Below the pieces are notes generated by a model. The model made no database searches. It was not told the DNA's origin and worked only from the letters and a program-made list of their open reading frames with translations. This document shows, in pieces, positions 9,223 through 20,980 of a stretch of 64,000 nt of DNA (within the stretch, counting starts at the first letter, position 1; each line of letters starts with the position of its first letter). Both the position numbers and the translations under genes were made by a program. The stretch comes from Patella vulgata. Its lineage: Eukaryota > Mollusca > Gastropoda > Patellidae. The stretch covers positions 42,111,062 through 42,175,061 of the forward strand of contig NC_065885.2 of the NCBI RefSeq assembly GCF_932274485.2, in the 5' to 3' direction.

Positions 9223-12200
9223 GTTTCGTTCGTGTGTTTTATTTAGGAACTGTGAACGCATATGTCTCGTATGTGTATACTAGTAATTAGTTTCATTTTT
9301 CAACGTATAACGACAATGGCTACAGCAAAAGAACTATGGTTTCCGACTCTTGATGAAATGGAAGATCGTGAATATGTTGATCTGCAGGAACTTTATTCAG
9401 TCAAAAATGCAGCACCTGTAATAGAACATCAGCAAGTCGACGACAACGATGAAAACATAAGCATAAGCAGTAAAGCGTCGTCCAAGTTCTCAGCGATATC
9501 TGCTCTGGCCAAAGAGAAGGCTAAACAGGTAGAACTCCTAGCGCGTGAAGAGGCATTGAAACAGAAACAAAGATAACAAGAAGAACAATTAATTTTAAAC
9601 AGAAAACGCGAAGAACTTGAGCTGGGAACTAACTTATCAATCTCAAGAGCCAAACAGTCTGTTTTTGAAAATTTCGATCCAGATCAGTTTGTGCAGGAAC
9701 ACGCTTATAATTATGGTATTTGGCCACCAGAAAGGACTAATACGCATGCAGAAAATCCCAAGACCAAACTCAATCATGACACCTATCATTCAAACACTTT
9801 TACACATACCATTAATAAAGAAACATCTGTACCATTGATTGAACCATTGATAGAATTAACATACAGGCACCTATGTTTTCAACGCCCAAATTTCTCAGAA
9901 CACTGTAGGCTTTAATTCAGATGAACGCTCTAATGTACAATGCAACGAAGCCGGTCCATCCCACAGTTTTTCAGAAGTTGTTGGAACAACAAACTGGCCT
10001 ACAAGCTAAACAGACAAACTTGACGGAAATTCTCTTGGAGCATCAGAATCGAAGTCTCCTACCCCAGCCGCATATTTCTAAATTTAGAGGTAACCCTCTG
10101 GAATAACGTTCTTTTATTAAGTCGTTTGGAAATAGAATCGAACAACGAATAGCAGACCACTGAGATCGCCTTTATTATCTCGATCAGCTTACAGAAGGAG
10201 AACCAAACGCACTCGTCAAAAGCTGTCTTCATATGAACCCAGAGGAAGGATTTAAGAAAACCAAACTGTTGCATAATACTTTCGGTGATGACTATAAAAT
10301 AACGAGAGCATATACAGATAAGTTTTTGAAGTGGCCCCTAATGAAGCCGGAAAACTTTGAACTTTTAAGTAAATTCTCATTGGCGTTAACAAACTGTATG
10401 GATGCTATAAACGATATAAAATATTTATCAGAAATGAACCACCCAAAAAACCTTCAATATGCGAGACGGCTGGCGTAAAAGAGTTCAAAGGGTCAAGTCT
10501 ACGAATAATCGTCAAATTATTTTTGAGGACTTTGTTACTTTTGTAAAGCAAGAAGTAGACGCTTTAACAGATCCAATATTCGGAAGATCAACTGATAGTT
10601 TTGTAAATAATATAGTCATAGGCCTAAACAGAGTTATGCAACGAATTCTGCGAACACGTTTTCTTCAGACTACATGTATAAATCTCAGAGTCAAAGTAAA
10701 ACGTGTTTGTATTGTTCCAAGAACTTACATACTGTGGAAATTTGTTATAAATTTATGAAAATGCCTTTTGAGAAACGACGCGAATACACCAGAAGTAATA
10801 ATTTGTGTTTTTGATGTTTGAGTAAGGGACTAACTCTAGATGTTGTAATTTTAAGAAAATTTGTCGAAAGTGCGGTAAATGTCACCCAACAGTGTTTCAC
10901 CTTGACTTTATACCTCAAAGCCAGAATGCCATTTCCTCAAGTGAATTCCCAAATAGATTTGTCAGCACGCAGCAATCATCAAACGTCTACAACCAGAATA
11001 CACCAACGTTATATTCAAGTCGTAGACCTTTAACGTATAACGAATACAAGCCAACGCCTAATTCAAATTTTCAACCTTCAACGAATAACGAACGCTATGA
11101 ATAAATCAACGTATGGTCCTTTAAAGGTTGACACGTCCTCATTTAATCCATATGATCGTCCTTCGCCATCGTCATACATACTGCTTGTTAAACTGAAACT
11201 AAAAGGCCTACCATCATCCATACCTGCCTTGGCGTTTCTAGATAATGGATCTGGTGCGAGTTTCATAACGTATCTTACTGCGAAAAGACTTTGTTTAAAA
11301 GGACAAAAAACTACAATTGGTCTAGGTACCATGCACGGCCAGTCTTTAGTTGATAGTTCGATTATATCGGATCTGATCGTGTCAGATATTAACGAAACGT
11401 TCTCGATCTCATTACCGAAACTTTATACAAGAGATGAAATACCTGTTAGCGCTTCGAACATTCCAACGCATGGTAACGTATCCCAGTGGGATTATCTTAA
11501 ATCTTTGCCCCTTCCTCGAAGTTGGACTTTTGATCGGCATTGTCCACTAAGCCCTTGAACCACTTCAAGGTAGGCCCAGTATAAATAAAGGTCCGTATGC
11601 TGTATTAACAAGACTTGGTTGGACGGCCATTACCATTCCGAGACAAAAGCGTAACGGTGTCCTTTAACAGAGAACAAGCTTTTGAACGTCTGTATTGGTT
11701 GAAACGTAAATTTCAGAGAAACGCTAATTACAAGTCAGACTATGTTAACTTTCTTAACGAACTTATTAGTAAAGAATACGCAGTTAAAATACCCCCAGAA
11801 CGCTTACAAGTTGAACGTGGTAAAGCATGGTTTATTCCGCACCATGGTGTCTACCACCCAAGGAGGCCTAACAAAATTCGTGTTGTTTTCTATTGTGGTG
11901 CCAAGCTTAACGGCAAATCACTAAGGTTCAGATATGACTAACTCTTGGTTTGGTGTGCCTACACGATTTCGGGAACGACCAATCCGTTTCCAGAATTGTG
12001 TTAAAGGACAGGCCATAAACGACACGAGGTATTTTATCAGTAGGGTCTTCGATTTTTGACCCACTCGGTTTTGTCGCACCACGGACTTTGCAGGCTAAAC
12101 GTATTCTTAGAGACATTTGTAACGAAAGTAAGGGATGGGAATGGGATGACCCTGTCTCAGACTATAACTGTAACGAATGGTTGAAATGGAGAAAACAATT

Positions 12201-12660
12201 AGTTAATTTAGAAGACTATAAAATCGATAGATGGCTTACACCAGTCAATTTTGGAAACGTTGTGAAACGTGAAATTCGTTTCTTTAAAGATGCCAGCTCG
12301 ACCGGTTATGGTTGTGTTACTTATCAGAGAATAATAAACGAACAGAACGATATTCATTGCGCATTTGTGCTTGGTAAATCGCGGTTATCACCACTTAAAA
12401 ACGGCCACTATTCCACGTCTGGAACTCAGTGCAGCAACTGTTGCAGCTCGTTTAAGCTGCTCGCTTTTGAAAGAACTTGAAATTTCTATACAACAGATCT
12501 TAGTTATATCAACAACGAGAAAAAACGCTTTCCTGCTCTTGTGGCAAAACGGATAGCTGCTATAAAGGATTTATCGACACCTGACCAGTGGTGTTATGTT
12601 GAATCATCAGTGAACCCAGGCGATGACGCGTCTATGGTTTTTATGGAAAAATAAATGCCA
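9222..12660 (+). mobile_element. BEL/Pao LTR retrotransposon, copy A (fossil)
   Basis: Parts in order are: a gag-like coiled coil (9,316-9,576, KQKQR-rich), a gag block with ISKFRGNPLE (typical of BEL gag), zinc-knuckle remnants, an aspartic protease region (FLDNGSGASF), a block ending LPKLYTRDEIPVS, RT start (KAWFIPHHGVYHP, then KIRVVF), and RNase H with the connection region (DASSTGYGCVTYQ; later a QWCYVESS block near the end). These are hallmarks of BEL/Pao pol. It is heavily broken, with many interruptions, and ends before the integrase. It forms the inner part of the left palindrome arm. The inverted counterpart is copy C. Confidence 0.85.
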
Positions 12661-12714
12661 CGGTCCATTGGAAATTTCCGCCAAATCACTCTGCATAGAA
12701 ATGAAATGAAATGA

Positions 12715-13795
12715 ACATAGGCGTACGAGCCAGGGGGGCAGGGGGGGGGGGGCAAGCTGACATTTCGGGCAGACGGGTAAAGTGAAAAAAATTTTTTATT
12801 TCATCTACTTGGCAAAATAAAGTGAACGAAATCTAATATAACACTAATTTTACGGGCTGGAATAGCAGTAAAACGCGTTTACGGCCGTCAAATATTCCAA
12901 AATTTTCTTAGGAGTTCCATATAAGGTCAGCTCCGCCTCTTCGCCTCTCGAAGAAAACCAGCGCCGCTGTCTGTAAACCTGATTTTTTGGGGGGCATTTC
13001 TAGTTTTCCTTCCTTGTCATCGAGCCCTAATAAAACACTAATTTTATTTTTATTTTAATTGAATACCACGAATTTGTATTGAGTTGGCTATGGATTAAAA
13101 CATTTTTTCTGGGGCCACTCTACTTTCTGCGGCATTTTTCGGGCATTGATTATTATCTGTGAATGCAGCTGCAACAGTCTGATTAGATGGTTGGAATTCA
13201 GAATGGGATTTCGGTTACAAAACCATTGGATACTTTTGGAGTTGCTTACACGGGCTAGAATAGCAGAAAACGCATTTGCGGTGGTTAAATTTTCAAAAAT
13301 TTCTCCGGGAGGGTGAGACCCCATACCCCGCGACGATTGATTGGTTGTTTGGAATTCGGGTCAGCCAGACAGGCTATATTGGACCAAATTGAAGTTGCTG
13401 TATTCACAGGCTGGAATAGCCGGAAAACGCGTTTGCGGCAGTTAAATTTTCAAAATTTTCTCCCAACGGGCCCGTCTCCGTGGACTGTAAACGATTGATC
13501 TTTTGATTGGAATTCGAGCCAGCCATTTTAATTAGCCTATATTAGACCACTTTGAAGTTGTTTTGTTCACGGGCTGAAAAAGCAGGAAAACGTGTTTGCA
13601 GCCGTCAAATATCCCAAAATTTTCTTGGGGAGGGGGGGGGGGGGGGGGGGGGGGGGTCCACACAAGGTAAGCTCCGATTCTTCTCTTCTCGAGGAAGACC
13701 GCGCCGCTGTCTGTAAACCCGAAATTTTTTCGGGCATTTTGGGTTCCTGCCCCCCCTAACTGTCATCGAGCCCGTACGCCTATGATTGAAATGTG
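12715..13795. repeat. Tandem repeat with a unit of about 170-200 bp
   Basis: Four degenerate units (about 12,850, 13,240, 13,400 and 13,560) share ACGGGCTGGAATAGCAG, AAAACGCGTTTGCGG and CAAAATTTTCT blocks. The last unit contains a poly-G run of about 25 near 13,632-13,656 and an echo of the first unit's CTCGAAGAAAACCAGCGCC. No coding sense is seen. Confidence 0.6.
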
Positions 13796-13804
13796 GTCGT
13801 ATAT

Positions 13805-15175
13805 TGTCGTCCCCCCCCCGTCCGTCCGTCCGTCCGTCCGTCCGGCGTCCACAATTGCTTGTGGACGCTCTAGAGGCTAAAGTTAATATCTGATTGACTT
13901 TAAATTTATACACAGTGTTTAAGGTCTTGAGACGAAGAAGCCTATTGATTTTCAGCGATTTCCGATAATTAATGCCAGAGTTATGGCCCTTGATCACTTT
14001 GAAAAATCTTGTGGACGCTCTAGAGGCCAAAGTTAATATCCAATTGACCTTAAATTTATACACAGTGTTTGAGGTCATGAGACGAAGAAGCCTATTGATT
14101 TCCAACGATTTCCGATAATTACTGCCAGAGTTATGGCCCTTGATCACTTCAAAAAATCTTGTGGATGCTCTAAAGGCCAAAGTTAATATCCGATTGACTT
14201 TAAATTTATACACAATGTTTAAGGTCATGAGACGAAGAAACCTATTGATTTTCAACGATTTCCGATAATTACCGCCAGAGTTATGGCCCTTGATCACTTC
14301 AAAAAATCTTGTGGATGCTCTAGAGGCTAAAGTTAACATCCGATTGACATTAAATTTATACACAGTGTTTAAGGTCATAAGATGATGAAGCCTGTTGGTT
14401 TTCAGCGATTTCTGATAATTACTGCCAGAGTTATGGCCCTTGATCACTTCAAAAAATCTTGTGGATGCTCTAGAAGCGAAAGTTAATATTCGATTGACTT
14501 TAAATTTATACACAGTGTTTAAGGTCATGAGACGAAAAAGCCTATTGCTTTTCAGTGATTTCCAATATTTGCTGCCAGAGTTATGGCCCTTGATCACTTT
14601 GAAAAATCTTGTGGACGCTCTAGAGGCCAAAGTTAATATCCGATAGACTTTCAATTTATACACAGTGTTTAAGGTCATGAGACGAAGAAGCCTATTGATT
14701 TTCAGCGATTTCTGATAATTACTGCCAGAGCTATGGCCCTTGATCACTTTGCAAAATCTTGTGGATGCTCTAGAGGCTAAAGTTAATATCCGATTGAGTT
14801 TAAATTTATACACAGTGTTTGAGGTCATGAGACGAAGATTCCTATTGATTTTCAACGATGATTACTGCCAAAGTTATGATTACTGCCAAAGTATGTTGAT
14901 TTTCAATGAATTTTTATGACTTGAACAGTTAAATCCATGATATTAAAAGCTTTGCATACAAAACGTTAGCATGGGGCAGAACTTTATAAAAACCAAACAA
15001 ATTCTAATAGTTTTCTGATAATTCCTTCGTGAGTTGTTGCTCTTAATCAGGTTTTAGTGTATTATAAATGTTTCATTACCGAAAAAAGTAAAAATATGCG
15101 ACAATCCTTGTTGACTGCCCGGACGATTTAGTTGTTGTGGGCGTATGTTTCGTTGCCTGGCAACCTATCTTTTTA
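13805..15175 (+). mobile_element. Putative non-autonomous Helentron (pearl-like) element
   Basis: A (CCGT)n microsatellite at about 13,818-13,845 is followed by ACAATTGCTTGTGGACG. Then come about eight near-regular 150-bp core repeats (to about 14,870), each containing CTTGTGGACGCTCTAGAGG, CCGATTGACTTTAAATTTA and TTATGGCCCTTGATCAC. A unique tail of about 290 bp ends at the hairpin GTTGCCTGGCAAC near 15,155. Microsatellite, core repeats and hairpin-ended tail follow the plan described for pearl elements of bivalves. The call rests on layout only; no Rep/Helicase is present. Confidence 0.45.
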
Positions 15176-15904
15176 GCTTGTGGTCCCTCTGTAGTTACAA
15201 TTATTATCCGATTTAAAAAAAACATTTGATTATATCACTGTGTTACAACGTAATGAAGGTTGACCTCGAATGTCATGAAAATCTGACCAAAACTGCCGGA
15301 CAAAATGGCCGCGGCTTGTATGCGAATAGTGTAAAAAAAATATGGTGAATCAAGGTTGTGGACCCTGTAGAGGTCACAATTTTAATCCGATTTTGATGAA
15401 ACTTGAAATGCATGTTTGTAACCCAAAGATCTTGGTTCCTTTCAATATTTGGGCATATCGAATCGTAACGTCCTGAATTATGGCCCCTGATTGTACGGAA
15501 AATCACCTTTTTTTAGCTTGTGGTCCCTCTGGAGGTTACAATTATTATCCGATTTCAAAAAACATTTGATTATATCACCGTTACACCGTAATGGAGGTTG
15601 AGTTTGAATTTCGTAAAAGTCGGACCAAACTTCCCGCCCCTCATACGCAAATAGTGTAAATATCCGGTATATCAAGGTTGTGGACCCTCTGGAGGTCACA
15701 ATTTTGTGCCGATTTTGATGAAACTTGAAATGCATGTTTATAACCACAGATCTTGGTTGTTTTTGATATTCGCGCATATTGGCTCGAAACATCGTGAATT
15801 ATGGCCCCTGGTTGTACGAAAAATCGCATTTTTAGCTTGTGGACACTCTAGAGGTTACAATTTTGATCCGATTTTGATCAAACTTGAAATGCATGTTTAT
15901 AACC
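15176..15904. repeat. Minisatellite with a unit of about 160 bp (third array)
   Basis: Four to five divergent units of the same family as 7,390-8,220, with TTAGCTTGTGGTCCCTCT, GATGAAACTTGAAATGCATG and AAGATCTTGGTTCCTTTC blocks. It abuts the hairpin end of the preceding element without a gap and is cut by a SINE at its right end. Confidence 0.6.
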
Positions 15905-16260
15905 CAAATGAAATGGAGTTTAACGTCCTACTGTTCTGCTCCAACCTGGGCTAATAAAGACGGGCATACGCCATACAGTGTGCTATGAGGGAAATTTTGC
16001 CCGGACAGCGGCACTACGGCCTACTCTTATATCGAATTCCAACTGTCAAGGGATCTTTTACGTGCACGCCAATGTGTACACGGGACCTCCGTTTTTCGTC
16101 CCATCCGAACGACTAGACAGCTGTTCTTGTCAGACTCTCCTTCGCGCACCACTGACAAGGGGAAACCACGCCGGAAAATATTGATGAACTTTCTCGGCCA
16201 ATGCAGGGATCGAACACCCGACCTCCAGGCTACCCACTTAGCCACCGTGACCCCCACACT
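15905..16260 (-). mobile_element. SINE-A, nearly full length
   Basis: On the minus strand this has a tRNA-like head (B box GGGTGTTCGATCCC, near 16,215), the conserved body TTTTCCGGCGTGGTTTCCCC, and a 3' part leading to ATTTC repeats at 15,905. It contains pol III-type internal promoter boxes in degenerate form. Confidence 0.75.
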
Positions 16261-16315
16261 CTGCATAGCGTATGCCTATCTTCAATAATAGTCCGATTGG
16301 TTCGGAAAAGTAGGA

Positions 16316-16722
16316 AAATGAATGAAATGGGGTTTAACGTCCAACTGTTCTGCTCCGGGAGCCACAGTGGCTAAGTGAGTAAGGCGCTGGCTCGCTAGCC
16401 TGGGCGTCGCGGGTTCGCTCCCGGTGTTGGCCGAGAAAGTTCATCAATATTTTCCGGCGTGGTTTCCCCTTGTCAGTGGCGCGCGAAGGAGGGCCTGACA
16501 AGGACAGGTGTCTATACAATGGCATGGCATTCGATGTAAGAGTAGACCGTAAAGCCTCTGTCCGGGCAAAATGTCCCTCATAACACACTGAACGGCGTAA
16601 TCCCGTAGCGCCGCTATCCGGGCAAAGATTCCCTCACAGTACACTGTATAGCGTACGCCCGTCTTCATTAGCCCAGTCAGCGCAGAACAGTAGGACGTTA
16701 AACACAATTTCATTTCATTCAA
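16316..16722 (+). mobile_element. SINE-A pair: inverted tail stub plus full plus-strand copy
   Basis: A stub of a minus-strand SINE tail (16,316-16,354) is fused to a plus-strand SINE (about 16,357-16,722). The plus copy has a good head: an A-box-like GTGGCTAAGTGAGT and a B box GGGTTCGCTCCC. It ends in TTTCATTTCATT. Internal duplication of the 3' body makes it irregular. A duplicate of the whole arrangement is at 19,300-19,715. Confidence 0.7.
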
Positions 16723-16734
16723 TTTTCCTACTTT

Positions 16735-17048
16735 TCTGCACCAATCGGGCTATTGAAGACAGGCATACGCTACGCAGAGTGCTATGACGGAAATTTTCAA
16801 TGGACCGTTGCACTTCTTCATCGAAATTCAACTGTGAAGGATTCTTTTATGTGCACGCCAATGTGTATACAGGAGTTTGTTTTTTGCCCCATCTACACAA
16901 CTAGACACTGTACTTTGCCAGACCGTTGCCAGTCAGCACGTCAGTTATTTGCTCAACCGGGGCTATATGAAAAATTGCTAGCATTTTTAAACAGACAAAC
17001 TTTTATTCAAAATTTTAATTGTATATATTTATCATATATTGCGTTTTA
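16735..17048 (-). mobile_element. Old divergent SINE-A relative
   Basis: This sequence follows the SINE-A body in reverse (GGGCTATTGAAGACAGGCATACG...GTGCACGCCAATGTGTA) but with many differences, so it is an older copy or subfamily. It is repeated directly at 19,730-20,045 with few differences, as part of a segmental duplication. Confidence 0.5.
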
Positions 17049-17054
17049 AATATT

Positions 17055-17430
17055 TATATACTAGCAGGATACCCGGCTTCGCTCTGGGGTCATAACTCCG
17101 AAACCGGAAGTAGTAGACTAACGCCACCTGGCCTATGTTACTCCCCGGTCCGAGATACCCCTATACCCCAAATTCCAGACTCGGGGCAGACCTAGTGTAG
17201 CTGCCAACCCCGAACAGACCGGCTTCGCTCGGGGGGTCATAACTCCGAAACCGGAAGTGGTAGACTAACGCCACCTGGCCTATGTTACTCCCCGATCCGA
17301 GCTACCCCTATACCCCATCACGACGTCGTGATGTCGTGATATTGGGTTGTCGTGGTGCCTGGTTAAAATGTCGTGATGTCGGGTTGTCGCCTTATAAAGG
17401 ACGACACCACGACATCACGACATGATACCA
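17055..17430. repeat. GC-rich tandem repeat and CGTGATGTCGTGA palindromic block
   Basis: Two units of about 150 bp (about 17,075 and 17,220) share CCGGCTTCGCTC, CATAACTCCGAAACCGGAAG and ACGCCACCTGGCCTATGTTA. They are followed at 17,318-17,420 by short inverted and direct copies of CACGACATCACGACAT and its reverse. A related ACGACAT-rich block is at 20,120-20,190, before the homologous BEL piece. Confidence 0.55.
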
Positions 17431-17559
17431 TATAGCCATACGTATGACCTCTTCCTGAATGACCTAATCTCTTATGAGTACTCCTAATTATCAGATTTGT
17501 TACGTGAGCATTGCGTAGCAAGATTCTTCGGTGTTTCACATCTTCTGCTACATCAGCGT

Positions 17560-17953
17560 TGCGTCAGCGTTCGCCTACACGGATAGACCATTGATGAAAA
17601 CTGGGTCAAGTTTGTAAATCGAACTGTCCTTAGACACACGTTTCACTGGGTTTGTCTTAGTCATTTCACTGAAAGTTTTTTCAAAGGCACAACGTGGTGT
17701 AAATTGAAGAATGGCATGTTCAGCATTATTCAAGTCTGTTACGTTTAATGGAACCATTTTCATATCATGTCGTTGAACGTTGAATCGGGTCTAAAGATTC
17801 TTCCGGAACCTTGCGATCTTTCCGCAATTTCGAAGGTTCCCTTTAAAACGAAGAATCCATGATACTGCACGTTTCAAGCTATACCAATCTGAATAATATT
17901 CTATAAGCTTTAACGTTGAAGAATCAGCTACTTCCGTTGTGTAGGTTCTATAA
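17560..17953 (-). mobile_element. BEL/Pao pol fragment (fossil)
   Basis: On the minus strand this reads as the RNase H-integrase junction of BEL/Pao pol, including SLKRAVSWILRFKGNLR and a following SSIYKLDPVF block that precedes the integrase zinc region. It is a broken fragment. It faces away from BEL copy B (18,063 onward). A direct duplicate lies at 20,150-20,482. Confidence 0.65.
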
Positions 17954-18063
17954 GGGGGGTGGGTGGCCGAATGGTTAGCACGTGCGCGCTGTATCATAAG
18001 GTCTGTCATTGAGTCAACTGGCGGGGTTTCGATTCCCCGGTTGTACGTGACAAGGAGTGGGGT
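17954..18063 (+). mobile_element. SINE-B, 5' part only
   Basis: This is the tRNA-like head of a second SINE family: A box TGGCCGAATGGTTAGCACG and B box GGTTTCGATTCCCC. It is cut off at 18,063 at the junction with BEL copy B. Its full counterpart is at 20,498-20,756. Confidence 0.7.
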
Positions 18064-19265
18064 AACCTGTAACCGTATAATTGTGCGTGAAGTAAACTCG
18101 GGTAATTGTCATCAGCTATCATTCAACGAAACTGTTCGTGAAAATGATAACGTCAAGCTGCTAAATCATATGTTCGGGAGTGATTTTATTGGGCGAAATA
18201 ATCATGCGTCAGAATTAAGATATTTTGATAAAGATAAAAGGTTCTTGTCTATGGTTGGCAAATAAATTATTACATTCCATTACCATTCCGAGACAAAAGC
18301 GTAACGGTGTCCTTTAACAGAGAACAAGCTTTTGCTGGTCTGTGTTGGTTGAAACGTAAATTTCAGAGAAACGCTAATTACAAGTCAGACTATGTTAACT
18401 TTCTTAACGAACTTATTAGTAAAGAATACGCAGTTAAAATACCCCCAGAACGCTTACAAGTTGAACGTGGTAAAGCATGGTTTATTCCACACCATGGTGT
18501 CTACCACCCAAGGAAGCCTAACAAAATTCGTGTTGTTTTCGATTGTAGTGCCAAGCTTAACGGCAAATCACTAAGGTTCAGATATGACTAATTCTTGGTT
18601 TGGTGTGCCACACGATTTCGGGAACGACCAATTCGGTTTCAGAATTGTGTTAAAGGACAGGCCATTAACGACACGAGGTATTTTATCAGTAGGGTCTTCG
18701 ATTTTTGACCCACTCGGTTTTGTCGCACCACGGACTTTGCAGGCTAAACGTATTCTTAGAGACATTTGTAACGAAAGTAAGGAATGGGAATGGGATGACC
18801 ATGTCTCAGACTATAACCGTAACGAATGGTTGAAATGGAGAAAACAATAAGTTAATTTAGAAGACTATAAAATCGATAGATGGCTTAAACCAGCCAATTT
18901 CGGAAATGGTTGTGTTACCTATCAGAGAATAATAAACGAACAGAACGATATTCATTGCGCATTTGTGCTTGGTAAATCGCGGTTATCACCACTTAAAAAC
19001 GGCCACTATTCCACGTCTGGAACTCAGTGCAGCAACTGTTGCAGCTCGTTTAAGCTGCTCGCTTTTGAAAGAACTTGAAATTTCTATACAACAGATCTTA
19101 GTTATATCAACGACGAGAAAAAACGCTTTCCTGCTCTTGTGGCAAATCGGATAGCTGCTATAAAGGATTTATCGACACCTGACCAGTGGTGTTATGTTGA
19201 ATCATCAGTGAACCCAGGCGACGACGCGTCTATGGTTTCTATGAAAAAATAAATGCCACGGTCCA
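18063..19265 (+). mobile_element. BEL/Pao fragment, copy B (fossil)
   Basis: It covers the stretch before RT, the RT start (KAWFIPHHGVYHP) and RNase H connection ([16 protein letters not shown]), ending at the same point as copy A (19,265 vs 12,660). It is closely similar to copy A over 11,625-12,660. It is broken by several interruptions and lacks gag and integrase. It is part of a direct segmental duplication. Confidence 0.8.
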
Positions 19266-19299
19266 TTGGAAATTTCCGCCAAATCACTCTGCATAGAAA

Positions 19300-19715
19300 T
19301 GAAATGAAATGAAATGGAGTTTAACGTCCTACTGTTCTGCTCCAAACTAGGCTAATGAAGACGGGCATACAGTTCATCAATATTTTCCGGCGTGGTTTCC
19401 CCTTGTCAGTGGCGCGCGAAGGAGGGTCTGACAAGGACAGGTGTCTAGTCGTTCGGATGGGACAAAAAAACCGAAGCCCGGTGTATACAATGGCGTGCAC
19501 GTAAAAGATGCCTAGGCAATTGGAATTCGATGTAAGAGTAGACCGTAGCGCCTCTGTCCGGGCAAAATGTCCCTAAAAACACTGAACGGCGTAATCCCGT
19601 AGCGCCGCTATCCGGGCAAAGATTCCCTCACAGTACACTGTATAGCGTACGCCCGTCTTCATTAGCCCAGTCAGCGCAGAACAGTAGGACGTTAAACACA
19701 ATTTCATTTCATTCA
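19300..19715 (+). mobile_element. SINE-A tail stub plus SINE-A copy (duplicate of 16,316-16,722)
   Basis: A minus-strand tail stub (19,304-19,370) is followed by a plus-strand SINE body lacking its head, with the same internal irregularity as at 16,316-16,722. This shows shared ancestry by segmental duplication. Confidence 0.65.
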
Positions 19716-19729
19716 ATTTTCCTACTTTT

Positions 19730-20045
19730 CTGCACCAATCGGGCTATTGAAGACAGGCATACGCTACGCAGAGTGTTATGACGGAAATTTTCAATGGACC
19801 GTTGCACTTCTTCATCGAAATTCAACTGTGAAGGATTCTTTTATGTGCACGCCAATGTGTACACAGGAGCTTGTTTTCTGCCCCATCTACACAACTAGAC
19901 ACTGTACTTTGCCAGACCGTTGCCAGTCAGCACGTCAGTTATTTGCTCAACCGGAGCTATATGATAAATTGCTAGCATTTTTAAAACAGACAAACTTTTA
20001 TTCAAATTTTAATTGTATATATTTATCATATATTGCGTTTTAAAT
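19730..20045 (-). mobile_element. Old divergent SINE-A relative (duplicate)
   Basis: Near-identical to 16,735-17,048 and in the same position relative to its neighbours. It belongs to the direct duplication of this block. Confidence 0.5.
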
Positions 20046-20497
20046 ATTTATATATGTAAAGGAATTGATATATTTATATAAACATAGTATTGTGAGGAAT
20101 ATGGCAGATAACCAAAGATTAACGACACCACGACAACCCAACATCACGACATCACGACATTTTAACCCGACAATACGACATTTTTACGCGACATTGTGTA
20201 AATTGAAGAATGGCATGTTCAGCATTATTCAAGTCTGTTACGTTTAATGGAACCATTTTCATATCATGTCGTTTAATTATATTCATTTCTGTTTCAATCT
20301 TCGTTGAACGTTGAATCGGGTCTAAAGTATCTTTGGCGTATTCTTCCGGTACCTTGCGATCTTTCCGCAATTTTCGAAGGTTTCCTTTAAAACGAAGAAT
20401 CCATGATACTGCACGTTTCAAGCTATACCAATCTGAATAATATTCTATAAGCTTTAACGTTGAAGAATCAGCTACTTCCGTTGTGTAGGTTCTATAA

Positions 20498-20756
20498 GGG
20501 GGTGGGTGGCCGGATGGTTAGCACGTGCGCGCTGTATCATAAGGTCTGTCATTGAGTCAACTGGCGGGGTTTCGATTCCCCGGTTGTACGTGACAAGGAG
20601 TGGGGTCGTTTGTCCAATCTCGTAGGTTTTCTCCCCTACGCGCAAGCGAATTATTGAAATAATATTGAACCATATGTTAGTCCCGAAATGACCTAGCTTG
20701 TGTCGAGTGGACGTTAACACCCCTCCCTCCCTCTCTCTCTCTTTCTCTCTCTCTCC
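20498..20756 (+). mobile_element. SINE-B with target-site duplication
   Basis: Flanking repeats GTGTAGGTTCTATAA (20,483-20,497) and GTGTATAGGTTATAA (20,757-20,771) look like a target-site duplication of about 15 bp. The tRNA-like head (B box GGTTTCGATTCCCC) is followed by a body with AATTATTGAAATAATATT and a tail ending in a CT-rich microsatellite (20,722-20,755). It lies inside BEL copy C. Confidence 0.8.
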
Positions 20757-20980
20757 GTGTATAGGTTATAACATCTTGTTTCACTTCCTGGTCATCAGAT
20801 GTCACTTTAGATAACGTTGGTTAATTTGGCCATGACAATTCCTTTTTCCATAGACGCGTTATCGCCTGGTTTCACTGATGATTCAACATAACACCACTGG
20901 TCAGGTGTCGATAAATCCTTTATAGCAGCTATCCGATTTGCCACAAGAGCAGGGAAGCGTTTTTTCTCGTTGTTGATATA

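Noticed and set aside
13605-14855. 416-codon minus-strand open stretch
   Set aside because: It is the translation of about eight tandem 150-bp repeats without stops. The protein is a simple echo of the DNA repeat, with no domain.
15905-16722. Several 60-90 codon open stretches in SINE copies
   Set aside because: They recur wherever the SINE does, in both orientations, and code for nothing recognisable.
17954-18063. tRNA gene at the SINE-B head (also 20,498 and 32,461)
   Set aside because: A and B boxes are present, but the acceptor stem and anticodon arm do not pair as in a tRNA, and the same sequence is followed by a SINE body at several places.
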